From Rhizobium sp. ARZ01 (GTDB taxonomy: Bacteria > Pseudomonadota > Alphaproteobacteria > Rhizobiales > Rhizobiaceae), in NCBI RefSeq assembly GCF_014851675.1, contig NZ_JACVAE010000001.1, positions 1,426,001 through 1,490,000 on the forward strand: a DNA stretch of 64,000 nt. Reading direction: 5' to 3'. Below the pieces are notes generated by a model. It was given only the letters and a program-made list of their open reading frames with translations. It did no database searches and had not been told where the DNA came from. Of the stretch, positions 56,488 to 64,000 are shown piece by piece. Every line of letters begins with the position of its first letter. The stretch's first letter is position 1. Made by a program: the position numbers and the translations under genes.

Positions 56488-56761
56488 AATGCAACTTAGG
56501 ATTTTGAAATGCAATCGCCGATCCGGAGCAAACATCCTTGTTCTCCGAGAAAGAATGCCCCCTCCATAATTCTCCATTCTCGCCCATAAGTTGCTTGCAA
56601 CTGACGGAGAAGAGTAGATATTGCAATGCCGGAATGTCAGTTTTGCGTTGCACAAATATGGCTTTCGTCTTGCTTGGCATGACGACGCAGATGGGCTAGC
56701 AAAGCGGCACGGCCAAGATACGGCACGACCCGGTGCCACCAGGCAGAAAATGGAGGTCCTC
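56488..56761. promoter_or_regulatory. Divergent comEC/gltA promoter region
   Basis: About 270 bases separate the probable starts of comEC (minus) and gltA (plus). Promoters for both must lie here. The gltA ribosome site is GGAGGTCC just before 56762. No clear operator was identified. Confidence 0.5.
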
Positions 56762-58051
56762 ATGACGGGAAAGAGCGCGGAAGTCACTGTCGGTGACAAA
56801 AAGGTCGAGTTGCCATTGCGATCGGGATCGATTGGTCCGTCTGTGATCGACATCGGCACGCTCTACAAGCAAACCAGCACTTTCACTTATGACCCGGGCT
56901 TCACGTCGACCGCTTCGTGCGAGTCCAAGATCACCTATATTGACGGCGACGAAGGGGTTCTGCTGCACCGCGGGTATCCGATCGAGCAGCTGGCTGAGCA
57001 CGGCGATTTTCTTGAAGTGTGCTACCTTCTGCTTTACGGCGAACTGCCGACGAAGGCTCAGAAGGACGACTTCGACTATCGCGTCACGCACCACACGATG
57101 GTCCATGAGCAGATGTCGCGGTTCTTCACCGGCTTCCGCCGCGATGCGCATCCGATGGCTGTGATGTGTGGTTGCGTTGGCGCGCTGTCGGCCTTCTACC
57201 ACGACTCCACCGACATCACCGATCCGCACCAGCGCATGGTTGCATCGCTGCGCATGATCGCCAAGATGCCGACGATCGCGGCCATGGCCTACAAGTACCA
57301 TATCGGGCAGCCCTTCGTGTATCCGAAGAACGACCTCGACTACGCATCGAACTTCCTGCGCATGTGCTTCGCAGTGCCCTGCGAGGAATATGTCGTCAAT
57401 CCGGTCCTGTCGCGCGCCATGGATCGCATCTTTATCCTCCATGCCGACCACGAGCAGAACGCGTCGACCTCGACCGTCCGCCTTGCTGGCTCGTCGGGCG
57501 CAAACCCGTTTGCCTGCATCGCAGCCGGCATTGCCTGCCTCTGGGGCCCGGCCCACGGCGGCGCAAACGAGGCAGCTCTCAACATGCTCGCCGAGATCGG
57601 CACAGCGGACCGCATCCCTGAATTCGTCGCCCGTGCGAAGGACAAGAACGACCCATTCCGCCTGATGGGCTTTGGCCACCGCGTCTACAAGAACTATGAC
57701 CCGCGCGCGCGCATCATGCAGAAGACCACGCATGAGGTTCTGGGCGAGCTCGGCGTCAAGGACGACCCGATGCTGGAAGTCGCAATGGAGCTCGAGCGCA
57801 TCGCGCTCACCGATGAATACTTTATCGAGAAGAAGCTCTATCCGAACATCGACTTCTACTCCGGCATCACGCTAAAGGCACTCGGCTTCCCCACCACGAT
57901 GTTCACCGTACTGTTTGCACTGGCCCGTACCGTCGGCTGGATCGCCCAGTGGAACGAGATGATCGAGGATCCGGAACAGCGCATCGGCCGCCCGCGCCAG
58001 CTCTATATCGGCGCACCGAAGCGCGACTACGTTCCCGTTTCCAAGCGCTGA
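56762..58051 (+). CDS. gltA: Citrate synthase
   Basis: 429 residues from ATG 56762. It joins oxaloacetate and acetyl-CoA at the entry of the TCA cycle. Type II hexameric bacterial form: [52 protein letters not shown] near the start, the active-site His in [15 protein letters not shown] and [12 protein letters not shown], and [13 protein letters not shown]. The stretch upstream is open but begins before the ribosome site. A bidirectional terminator follows at 58069-58102. Confidence 0.97.
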   Translation: MTGKSAEVTVGDKKVELPLRSGSIGPSVIDIGTLYKQTSTFTYDPGFTSTASCESKITYIDGDEGVLLHRGYPIEQLAEHGDFLEVCYLLLYGELPTKAQKDDFDYRVTHHTMVHEQMSRFFTGFRRDAHPMAVMCGCVGALSAFYHDSTDITDPHQRMVASLRMIAKMPTIAAMAYKYHIGQPFVYPKNDLDYASNFLRMCFAVPCEEYVVNPVLSRAMDRIFILHADHEQNASTSTVRLAGSSGANPFACIAAGIACLWGPAHGGANEAALNMLAEIGTADRIPEFVARAKDKNDPFRLMGFGHRVYKNYDPRARIMQKTTHEVLGELGVKDDPMLEVAMELERIALTDEYFIEKKLYPNIDFYSGITLKALGFPTTMFTVLFALARTVGWIAQWNEMIEDPEQRIGRPRQLYIGAPKRDYVPVSKR

Positions 58052-58068
58052 TATCGCCAAACACAACA

Positions 58069-58102
58069 AAAAAGCCCGGTCAGAGTAGACCGGGCTTTTT
58101 TT
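58069..58102. terminator. Bidirectional terminator shared by gltA and lpxB
   Basis: AAAAGCCCGGTC (58070-58081) pairs with GACCGGGCTTTT (58088-58099), loop six bases, flanked by an A-run on the left and T-run on the right, so it works in both directions. It contains the lpxB stop codon (58080-58082), and its right arm encodes the last lpxB residues (KPGLL). Confidence 0.9.
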
Positions 58103-59264
58103 GTCTGATCAGTTCGACAATCACGTCGGCCGCCTTGTCGCCGGGCGATCGCGCGTCCTGCATGCGTTCATGGACGAGATCGAACCCCTCCAGCATAGCT
58201 CGACGCTGGATCGTATCGTGCGTCAGCCGTATGGCCCAGCGCGCGAGGCTGCCCGGGCGCACCACCTCGTTGAGATATTCCGGTATGACAGCGTAGTCGG
58301 CGATGAGGTTCGGAAGTGCCGCGGTCCACGTCTTGATCTTGCGCGTCATCAGTCGCGCGATCCAATCCAGCTTGTAGCAAGAGACGACCGGCACGCGCGC
58401 CAGCGCGAGTTCCAGCAGTACCGTACCCGAGGCAGCGATCGCCACATCCGCGGCCTGGAATGCCTGCCATTTGTCCTGGGCAGCAACCGTTACCTCGGGC
58501 TTCACAGGCCACTGCGCAACTAGCTGGCGAACCAGCACCTCTTGTCGGGGCACGGTCGGCAATCGAAATGTGAACGGGGTGTTGCTCGCGGCCAGTTCGT
58601 TTACCACAGCCCCGAAGACAGGCAGGAGCCGGGTAATTTCACCGGCGCGCGACCCCGGCAACAGGAGGCACGTTCTCGGCGCTTCCGCACCGAGCGGCGG
58701 TACAGCTTTTTCAAGCTGCGCACGACGTACTTCCCGTACGTGCGGATCACTTGCCAGCCGATGCCCAACGAATGTCGTAGAAGGCCCCTGCAAGCGCGTC
58801 ATCACCTCTGGCTCGAAGGGAAGCACAGCGAGTACGTGATCCACATAGCTCCGCATCCGAGGCGCGCGCTCTTCCTTCCAGGCCCAGACGCTCGGGCAGA
58901 CATAATTCACGATCGGGAGGTGAGGCATCTGCTGGCGAACGATGCGCGCGACGCGGTGGGTGAAATCGGGGCTGTCTATGATAACGAGGAGATCGGGTTC
59001 CGCCTTGACGATCGCGTCGGCAGTCTGGCGGATGCGCCGCAGGAGTTTCGGCAGTTTCGCCAGCACCTGGGAAAACCCCATGATCGACAGCTCTGAATAG
59101 TCGAACAGCGAGACCAGTCCCTGTGCCTGCAGCGCTTCGCCCCCTACCCCGACAAGTGCGATTCCATCAGGTATCTGGCGCCGCAGGGCCACAATGAGAT
59201 CTCCCCCCAGCAGGTCACCCGAAACTTCTCCGGCAATCACTGCAAGCTTGAGAGGTCGGGCCAT
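58080..59264 (-). CDS. lpxB: Lipid-A-disaccharide synthase
   Basis: 394 residues. A GT-B glycosyltransferase (family 19) that condenses UDP-diacylglucosamine with lipid X to form the lipid A disaccharide at the inner membrane. Motifs: AVIAGEVSGDLLGGDLI, VIIDSPDFTHRVAR, YVCPSVWAWKEERA, LLLPGSRAGEI and ASGTVLLELALARVPVVSCYK. It lies four bases after lpxI. Last gene of the bamA-lpx run. Confidence 0.97.
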   Translation of the reverse strand: MARPLKLAVIAGEVSGDLLGGDLIVALRRQIPDGIALVGVGGEALQAQGLVSLFDYSELSIMGFSQVLAKLPKLLRRIRQTADAIVKAEPDLLVIIDSPDFTHRVARIVRQQMPHLPIVNYVCPSVWAWKEERAPRMRSYVDHVLAVLPFEPEVMTRLQGPSTTFVGHRLASDPHVREVRRAQLEKAVPPLGAEAPRTCLLLPGSRAGEITRLLPVFGAVVNELAASNTPFTFRLPTVPRQEVLVRQLVAQWPVKPEVTVAAQDKWQAFQAADVAIAASGTVLLELALARVPVVSCYKLDWIARLMTRKIKTWTAALPNLIADYAVIPEYLNEVVRPGSLARWAIRLTHDTIQRRAMLEGFDLVHERMQDARSPGDKAADVIVELIRQKKPGLL

Positions 59265-59267
59265 CGG

Positions 59268-60143
59268 TCACTCCTTGCGCGGCAAAATGCCTGACACGAA
59301 AAGGCCGGCGCGGTCCGCCTCTTCAATGAGCCGGGCGCGGTCCAGTACCAGAGAACGCCCGGCTTCGGTTGCGATGCCTGCGAGGCCTGCAGCAGCAGCC
59401 CAATGCACCGTGTCGACCCCGATCGAGGGAAGATCGGCACGCGTATCCTGCCGCGGCTTACACAGCTTGACCAGAACACCCTTGCGGCGCTGAGAGACCC
59501 GCCCCTCCTTGCGCAGGGCAACCACGCGCTCCAGCATCTGGTCTGTTCCCTCGGCCCCTTCCAAAGCAACGACCCGTCCCCCTACAGCGACGGCGCCCTG
59601 CCCCACATCAAGGGAACCAAGCGCGATTGCCGCAGCAGAGGCGGCCGCGATGTCGCGCAGATCGTCTGCGTCTGGAGAAAGCTTGCCGATTGCCCCCTCC
59701 GTCGCAAGAAGTTCCGGTGCGATCTCATGTGCCCCCACGACACGCACGCCATTGGCCTCAATCAGCCGGATGACCATCTTCAGAACCGCATCGTCGCCGC
59801 CTTTGAGAAGGGTACGCACGATCGCCGGCACCTGCACAAGCGTTCGAAAGGTCGGATGGATATCGCGCCATTCCGGGCGGCGCTGCACGGCACCAGAAAG
59901 CACGGCGCGGTCAATTCCCTCAAGGGCAAAGGCGCGGCTGAGGGCCGCGTAATCCCCGACCCCCACACTCATATGATCGAACAGCGACCAGTCCTGATCA
60001 GTCTCGTTTGTCAAAGCGAGAATATAGGGGTTTTCGCCATGCAGGCGGGCAGCCTCGGCAAGGTGGACAGGAAGACGCCCGCCGCCGGCGATGATGGCCA
60101 GCCGCTTTTTGCTGTCCGGCCGGCCGCTCGCCATTCGGATCAC
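59268..60143 (-). CDS. lpxI: UDP-2,3-diacylglucosamine pyrophosphatase LpxI
   Basis: 291 residues. LpxI (formerly DUF1009) hydrolyses UDP-2,3-diacylglucosamine to lipid X; it replaces LpxH in alphaproteobacteria. Motifs: [45 protein letters not shown] and [21 protein letters not shown]. Start GTG 60143 overlaps the lpxA stop (GTGA); ATG 60134 is a possible alternative. Its position between lpxA and lpxB is the standard one. Confidence 0.93.
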   Translation of the reverse strand: MIRMASGRPDSKKRLAIIAGGGRLPVHLAEAARLHGENPYILALTNETDQDWSLFDHMSVGVGDYAALSRAFALEGIDRAVLSGAVQRRPEWRDIHPTFRTLVQVPAIVRTLLKGGDDAVLKMVIRLIEANGVRVVGAHEIAPELLATEGAIGKLSPDADDLRDIAAASAAAIALGSLDVGQGAVAVGGRVVALEGAEGTDQMLERVVALRKEGRVSQRRKGVLVKLCKPRQDTRADLPSIGVDTVHWAAAAGLAGIATEAGRSLVLDRARLIEEADRAGLFVSGILPRKE

Positions 60144-60949
60144 GCCTTGTTGCGGTTCGGCGAAGAAAGCGCGCGGTCGCTATCCGCCGCGATGAAATCA
60201 AGGATCTCCATCGCCGGAACGCAGTCCAGGTACTCCTCGCGGATGGCGGCGGCATTCGTACGGACCGAACCCTCGCCGTCAAAGATCTGCTTGAAGGCCC
60301 GACGAACCCGGTGGATCGTCGCCTTTTCGATCCCTGCGCGCGACATGCCGACGACATTCAGGCCGCCGAGAATGCCCGGATTGCCGTTCAGCATGCCATA
60401 CGGGATGACATCGTAAGCAACGGCCGAAAGACCACCGATGAATGCCTGACGGCCAATTCGGGTGAACTGATGGACGGCCGAACCGCCGCCGAGAATGGCG
60501 CGATCCTCGACGGTTACATGCCCGGCCAACATGACGTTATTTGACAGGATGATTTGATTGCCAAGGATGCAGTCGTGGGCGACGTGCGAATAGGCGAGGA
60601 ACAGGTTGCCATCGCCGACAACCGTCTTTCCACCGCCGTCGGTCGTGCCCGTGTTCATCGTCACGCCTTCGCGGATGGTATTGCGCTCGCCGATCGTCAG
60701 CGTCGTCTCTTCACCGCCGTGGTGAATGCTCTGCGGATCGCCGCCAATGACCGCTGACGGAAAAATGCGTGTGCCGCGACCGATCGAGGTGCGCCCGGCG
60801 ACGACGACATGGGTGAGAAGTTCAACATCGTCCCCCAGAACGACTTTCGGCCCCACATGGCAGAAGGGGCCGACAACGACGTTCTCCCCGATCACCGCCC
60901 CGTCTTCAACGACGGACAGCGGATGGATCCTGGCACTGGCTGCAATCAT
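60140..60949 (-). CDS. lpxA: UDP-N-acetylglucosamine acyltransferase
   Basis: 269 residues. First step of lipid A synthesis: transfers 3-hydroxyacyl from ACP to the 3-OH of UDP-GlcNAc. A left-handed beta-helix of hexapeptide repeats ([26 protein letters not shown]...), with the catalytic His in [26 protein letters not shown], and a helical C-terminal domain. Two bases from fabZ and overlapping lpxI by four. Confidence 0.97.
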   Translation of the reverse strand: MIAASARIHPLSVVEDGAVIGENVVVGPFCHVGPKVVLGDDVELLTHVVVAGRTSIGRGTRIFPSAVIGGDPQSIHHGGEETTLTIGERNTIREGVTMNTGTTDGGGKTVVGDGNLFLAYSHVAHDCILGNQIILSNNVMLAGHVTVEDRAILGGGSAVHQFTRIGRQAFIGGLSAVAYDVIPYGMLNGNPGILGGLNVVGMSRAGIEKATIHRVRRAFKQIFDGEGSVRTNAAAIREEYLDCVPAMEILDFIAADSDRALSSPNRNKA

Positions 60950-60951
60950 AT

Positions 60952-61419
60952 TCAGGCGTCTTCCTTGTTCACGATCATCGCGCCGATATCAGCTTCGGCG
61001 ACAAGTTGCCCATCAACTTTTGCATCACAGTGAAACTTCCAGATATTGCCGCGCTGCTTCTGCTTCACGACGTGGTACTCCACGCGATCGCCCGGCACCA
61101 CTGGCTTGCGGAAGCGGGCGTTGTCGATGGTCATGAAATAAACGAGGTTGGTACCAGAACGCGTCTTACGGGCGCAGATGGCACCTGCTGTCTGTGCCAT
61201 GCCCTCGATCAGAAGGACGCCGGGCATGATCGGGTGATCCGGGAAATGCCCGGTGAACTGCGGCTCATTTACGGTGACGTTTTTGATGCCGATCGCCGAA
61301 TTGTCGCCGTCGATATCAACGATCTTGTCTACCAGCAGGAATGGATAACGGTGCGGCAGAAGCGTCAGGATTTCCTTCAATTCCGCGACGCCCAAGGCTT
61401 CCTTCGTCTCCACGCTCAT
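60952..61419 (-). CDS. fabZ: 3-hydroxyacyl-ACP dehydratase FabZ
   Basis: 155 residues, hot-dog fold. Motif [23 protein letters not shown] carries the catalytic His and, one turn on, the Glu. It dehydrates 3-hydroxyacyl-ACP in fatty acid elongation, and so competes with LpxA and LpxD for the same substrate, which explains its constant place between them. Overlaps the lpxD stop by four bases (ATGA). Confidence 0.96.
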   Translation of the reverse strand: MSVETKEALGVAELKEILTLLPHRYPFLLVDKIVDIDGDNSAIGIKNVTVNEPQFTGHFPDHPIMPGVLLIEGMAQTAGAICARKTRSGTNLVYFMTIDNARFRKPVVPGDRVEYHVVKQKQRGNIWKFHCDAKVDGQLVAEADIGAMIVNKEDA

Positions 61420-62480
61420 TCCTTTTCACCCGTCTTCTTGCTTCTGTTGGCCGCGCGCATCGTCATTTCCGCGACGTCACGTAGAAAATCACGCATCGGC
61501 CGTGCCGGGATGCCCCCATACCGCTCGCCTGCAGGAACGTCGGCAACAACGCCACTCATCGCTGCAATCTGCACGCGGTCGCCGATCGTGATATGGCCGT
61601 TGATCCCCGACGCGCCGCCAATCATGACGCCGTCGCCAATGCGCGTGCTGCCGGCGATCCCGACCTTGCTCACGATACCGCAATGGCGGCCTACGCGAAC
61701 GTTGTGACCAATCTGCACCTGATTATCGATCTTGGTGCCCTCGCCGATGACGGTGTCGTCCATCGTGCCGCGGTCTATCGTCGTGTTTGCACCGATCTCG
61801 ACGTCGTCCTGAATGATGACACGGCCAACCTGAACGATCTTGATCATTCCGCCCTTCGGCCCCGGCCCGTAGCCGAAACCGTCCTGGCCGATGCAGGCAC
61901 CTGGATGCACGATCACCCGATTACCGACAAGCGCACACTGGATCTTGGCGCCGGCAGAGATCGTACAGTCTCGGCCGATCTTCACCCCGGGCCCCAGAAC
62001 AACGCCCGGACCGATGCGCGTGCCTTCGCCGATTTCCACATTGGCGCCGATTACCGCCATAGGCTCGACAACTACGCCGGGTTCAAGCCGGGCCGTTGGA
62101 TCGACATAAGCCATGGGAGAGATGCCAGCGGACTCGGACGTCGTCGCGGCGGGTCGCATCGCCGCCGGCTGCAGCACCTCGCCGGCAAGGGCGAAGGCCA
62201 TATGGGCCCGCGAGGTCAACAGCACAGCAATGTGCGCCGGCACGATAGAAGCCAAAGCGCGGTCGCACAGGATAGCCGTCGCCTGACAGGTCTCAAGTTC
62301 CGCCTTGCTCTTCCGAGACAGCATATAACAGATGTCGCCCTCTTTCGCTCTGTAGACGGGCGAAACGTTGCGAACGATCTTCGATGCGGTCGACTGATCC
62401 AAGAGCTCCGCCCCAAGACGGGTCGCCAAGTCTCCCAGGCGAATACCGTCATGCGGCGGAAAGAACCAATTTTGTTCCAT
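61416..62480 (-). CDS. lpxD: UDP-3-O-(3-hydroxyacyl)glucosamine N-acyltransferase
   Basis: 354 residues from ATG 62480 ([24 protein letters not shown]), with GGAG nine bases upstream; ATG 62486 lies too close to it. N-terminal uridine-binding domain, then the hexapeptide beta-helix with the catalytic His in [23 protein letters not shown]. It adds the N-linked acyl chain in lipid A synthesis. 50 bases downstream of bamA. Confidence 0.96.
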   Translation of the reverse strand: MEQNWFFPPHDGIRLGDLATRLGAELLDQSTASKIVRNVSPVYRAKEGDICYMLSRKSKAELETCQATAILCDRALASIVPAHIAVLLTSRAHMAFALAGEVLQPAAMRPAATTSESAGISPMAYVDPTARLEPGVVVEPMAVIGANVEIGEGTRIGPGVVLGPGVKIGRDCTISAGAKIQCALVGNRVIVHPGACIGQDGFGYGPGPKGGMIKIVQVGRVIIQDDVEIGANTTIDRGTMDDTVIGEGTKIDNQVQIGHNVRVGRHCGIVSKVGIAGSTRIGDGVMIGGASGINGHITIGDRVQIAAMSGVVADVPAGERYGGIPARPMRDFLRDVAEMTMRAANRSKKTGEKE

Positions 62481-62530
62481 CAGCATGGACTCCAGAACGG
62501 TTTGTTCTTCGCAGTTCTGGACTGCCGCGA

Positions 62531-64000
62531 TCAGAAGCTCGACGAGATGCCGAACTTGAACCGCTGCTCCTTGTCGAAGTCTTCCTTCACAACCGGGATC
62601 GCATAGTCAACGCGCAACGGACCGAACGGCGAAGACCAGAGCAGGCTGGCGCCGACAGACGCGCGCCAGGACATGCTCGTCCCTTCGACGTCGTCGTTTC
62701 CGATATCGACCTTGTTGCCATACAGCGTGCCGGCATCGGCAAACAGCGCGCCGCGGAACCCGGCGTCACGTGCGATGAACGGTAGCGGGAACGTGGTTTC
62801 GGCCGAAACAGTGAAATAGGTTGTGCCACCGATCTCGTCGCCGTTGGTCATACGAGGGCCGATACCACCGCTCTCGAAACCACGCAGATCGTTGGCGTTC
62901 AGCTGGAACTGGTCGAAGACCATCAGATCGCCACTGGTCGGGACCATATAGCCGGCACCTGCAGAGAGGCTGCCGATGATATCGGCGTCCTCCATCAGCG
63001 TCTGGAAATAGCGCGCCTTGCCGTAGATCTTGTAGAAGTCGGAGTCGCCGCCAAGACCGGCAAATTCCTGTGTAAAGGTTGCGTAGATACCCTCGCGCGG
63101 CAGCTTGCGATCATCAAGCGAGTCAAAGGTCAACGACTGCGAAACCGAAGAGCGAACCCAGGGGCTGCCGTCGATAGCATCCCAGTACGGGTCCGAGATA
63201 TCCTGATCTTCCGCAGGCTTCGCCTGGTCTTCAGTCTGGTTGACGTTCGTGCTGTAGTCGTACTTCGCGTAGTTGTAACGCAGCGTCGTCGACAGGTCTT
63301 CGGTGATCGGAGCCGTCACGCGCAGGGTCACACCCTGGCTATCAATGTCGTAGAAGTCTTCGGAATCATCCTCATTGCGGAAGATGTCGAAGCCGGCCGC
63401 CAGACGATAGCCGAGGAAGTAAGGCTCGGTGAAATTCAGGCTGTAGTTCCGCGAATCCGAGCCACCACCAGCAGCGATACGGATATACTGGCCGCGACCG
63501 AGGAAGTTCCTCTCTTCGATGGATGCTTCCAGCTTGAAGCCGCCATCGCTGCCGGTCGTGTAGCCGACGCCGAGGCCGAACGTACCCGTGGACTGGTCCT
63601 GAACGTCCACGACCAGCACGACGCGGTCAGGCGCGCTGCCCGGTGCTGTCGAAATGTTGACGGTGGAGAAGAAGCCGAGCGCTTCAAGGCGACGCTTGGC
63701 GCTTGTCACCACTTCCTGGTTGAACGCATCACCTTCACTGATGTCAAATTCGCGACGGATCACGAAGTCGCGCGTGCGCGTGTTGCCGCGAATCTCAATC
63801 CGCTCGACATAGGCTCGCTCACCCTGATCGACCAGGTAGTCCACGGCGATCGTATGATTGGCGAAGTCACGATTTCCGCGCGGCGTCACGCGGGCAAAGG
63901 GATAACCCTTCGCCGCTACGCGCTTCGAAATTTCCGACATCGAATCCTGCACGTCGTTCGCACGATAGACATCGCCGGCACGCGACTGGAGCAAACCTTT
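62531..64000 (-). CDS. bamA: Outer-membrane assembly factor BamA, 5' end beyond the window
   Basis: 487+ residues of the C-terminal part. It opens inside POTRA domains ([55 protein letters not shown]), followed by the 16-strand barrel with [28 protein letters not shown] and the final strand [10 protein letters not shown] ending in Phe, the sorting signal. BamA folds and inserts outer-membrane proteins. The signal peptide and first POTRA domains lie right of 64000. No skp gene lies between it and lpxD. Confidence 0.96.
   Translation of the reverse strand, partial: KGLLQSRAGDVYRANDVQDSMSEISKRVAAKGYPFARVTPRGNRDFANHTIAVDYLVDQGERAYVERIEIRGNTRTRDFVIRREFDISEGDAFNQEVVTSAKRRLEALGFFSTVNISTAPGSAPDRVVLVVDVQDQSTGTFGLGVGYTTGSDGGFKLEASIEERNFLGRGQYIRIAAGGGSDSRNYSLNFTEPYFLGYRLAAGFDIFRNEDDSEDFYDIDSQGVTLRVTAPITEDLSTTLRYNYAKYDYSTNVNQTEDQAKPAEDQDISDPYWDAIDGSPWVRSSVSQSLTFDSLDDRKLPREGIYATFTQEFAGLGGDSDFYKIYGKARYFQTLMEDADIIGSLSAGAGYMVPTSGDLMVFDQFQLNANDLRGFESGGIGPRMTNGDEIGGTTYFTVSAETTFPLPFIARDAGFRGALFADAGTLYGNKVDIGNDDVEGTSMSWRASVGASLLWSSPFGPLRVDYAIPVVKEDFDKEQRFKFGISSSF

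Noticed and set aside
56696..57733. A 345-codon minus-strand open frame opposite gltA
   Set aside because: Citrate synthase on the plus strand is certain; the antisense translation is low-complexity Val/Arg/Asp-rich.
1..64000. CRISPR array, prophage, plasmid replication or conjugation genes
   Set aside because: I looked for regularly spaced repeats, integrase, Rep or Tra motifs and saw none in the window.

Overview
The window reads as a chromosomal segment of an alphaproteobacterium of the order Hyphomicrobiales (Rhizobiales), most likely the Rhizobiaceae (Sinorhizobium/Ensifer/Rhizobium group). The basis is the order bamA-lpxD-fabZ-lpxA-lpxI-lpxB with gltA, comEC and lexA beside it, a lexA operator of the GAAC-N7-GAAC type, rhizobial-style ABC uptake and GntR/Lrp control genes, and high GC with dense antisense open frames. 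No organism name can be proved from the sequence alone.

Layout. 1-4771: a sugar or sugar-acid uptake and catabolism locus (permease cut by the window edge, periplasmic binding protein, enolase-superfamily dehydratase, GntR/FCD regulator, divergent SMP-30 lactonase). 5253-19940: an accessory block bracketed by two 61-bp direct repeats. It holds an amino-acid ABC importer with two DadA-like flavoproteins and an Lrp/AsnC regulator, a tRNA-Lys-like 3' remnant, small secreted proteins (one a putative zincin), a GYD protein, and a glycan cluster (two GT2 glycosyltransferases, an O-acyltransferase, an MsbA-like exporter). The right-hand repeat abuts a truncated second copy of the Lrp gene. 20201-23567: a lipoprotein gene inside a 19-bp inverted repeat, a berberine-bridge-type flavoprotein and a frameshifted DJ-1/PfpI gene. 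23707-28383: a four-GAF histidine kinase, a lone receiver protein and a receiver-adenylate/guanylate cyclase in one operon. 28795-33820: DUF2277 and serine-hydrolase pseudogenes around a DUF1254/DUF1214 protein and a dihydroxy-acid dehydratase. 34032-37914: a papain-like protease fused to an alpha/beta hydrolase, next to an animal-type heme peroxidase; this is the least familiar combination in the window. 38342-45058: an AI-2E family permease, then a TPP enzyme, a flavin dehydrogenase and an AraC regulator. 45124-52610: a membrane protein, a collapsed RND efflux locus, arginine deiminase with two ArcD-type antiporters, and a scar of two truncated genes. 52758-64000: conserved core (glycine-zipper lipoprotein, lexA, comEC with a frameshift, gltA, and the lipid A / outer-membrane assembly genes).

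Taken together, the right 11 kb is ordinary core genome. The left 53 kb is a mosaic of transport, catabolic and signalling modules with many broken genes: GNAT, Lrp copy, DJ-1, DUF2277, serine hydrolase, RND, DUF900 hydrolase and MnhD/NuoN-type. Several breaks are explained by a single missing or extra base, so some may be sequencing errors. The most interesting leads are the protease-hydrolase/peroxidase pair, the repeat-bracketed island with its Lrp fragment, the GAF kinase/cyclase operon, and the inverted-repeat-bracketed lipoprotein gene. All functional calls come from reading motifs and gene order; no database search was run.
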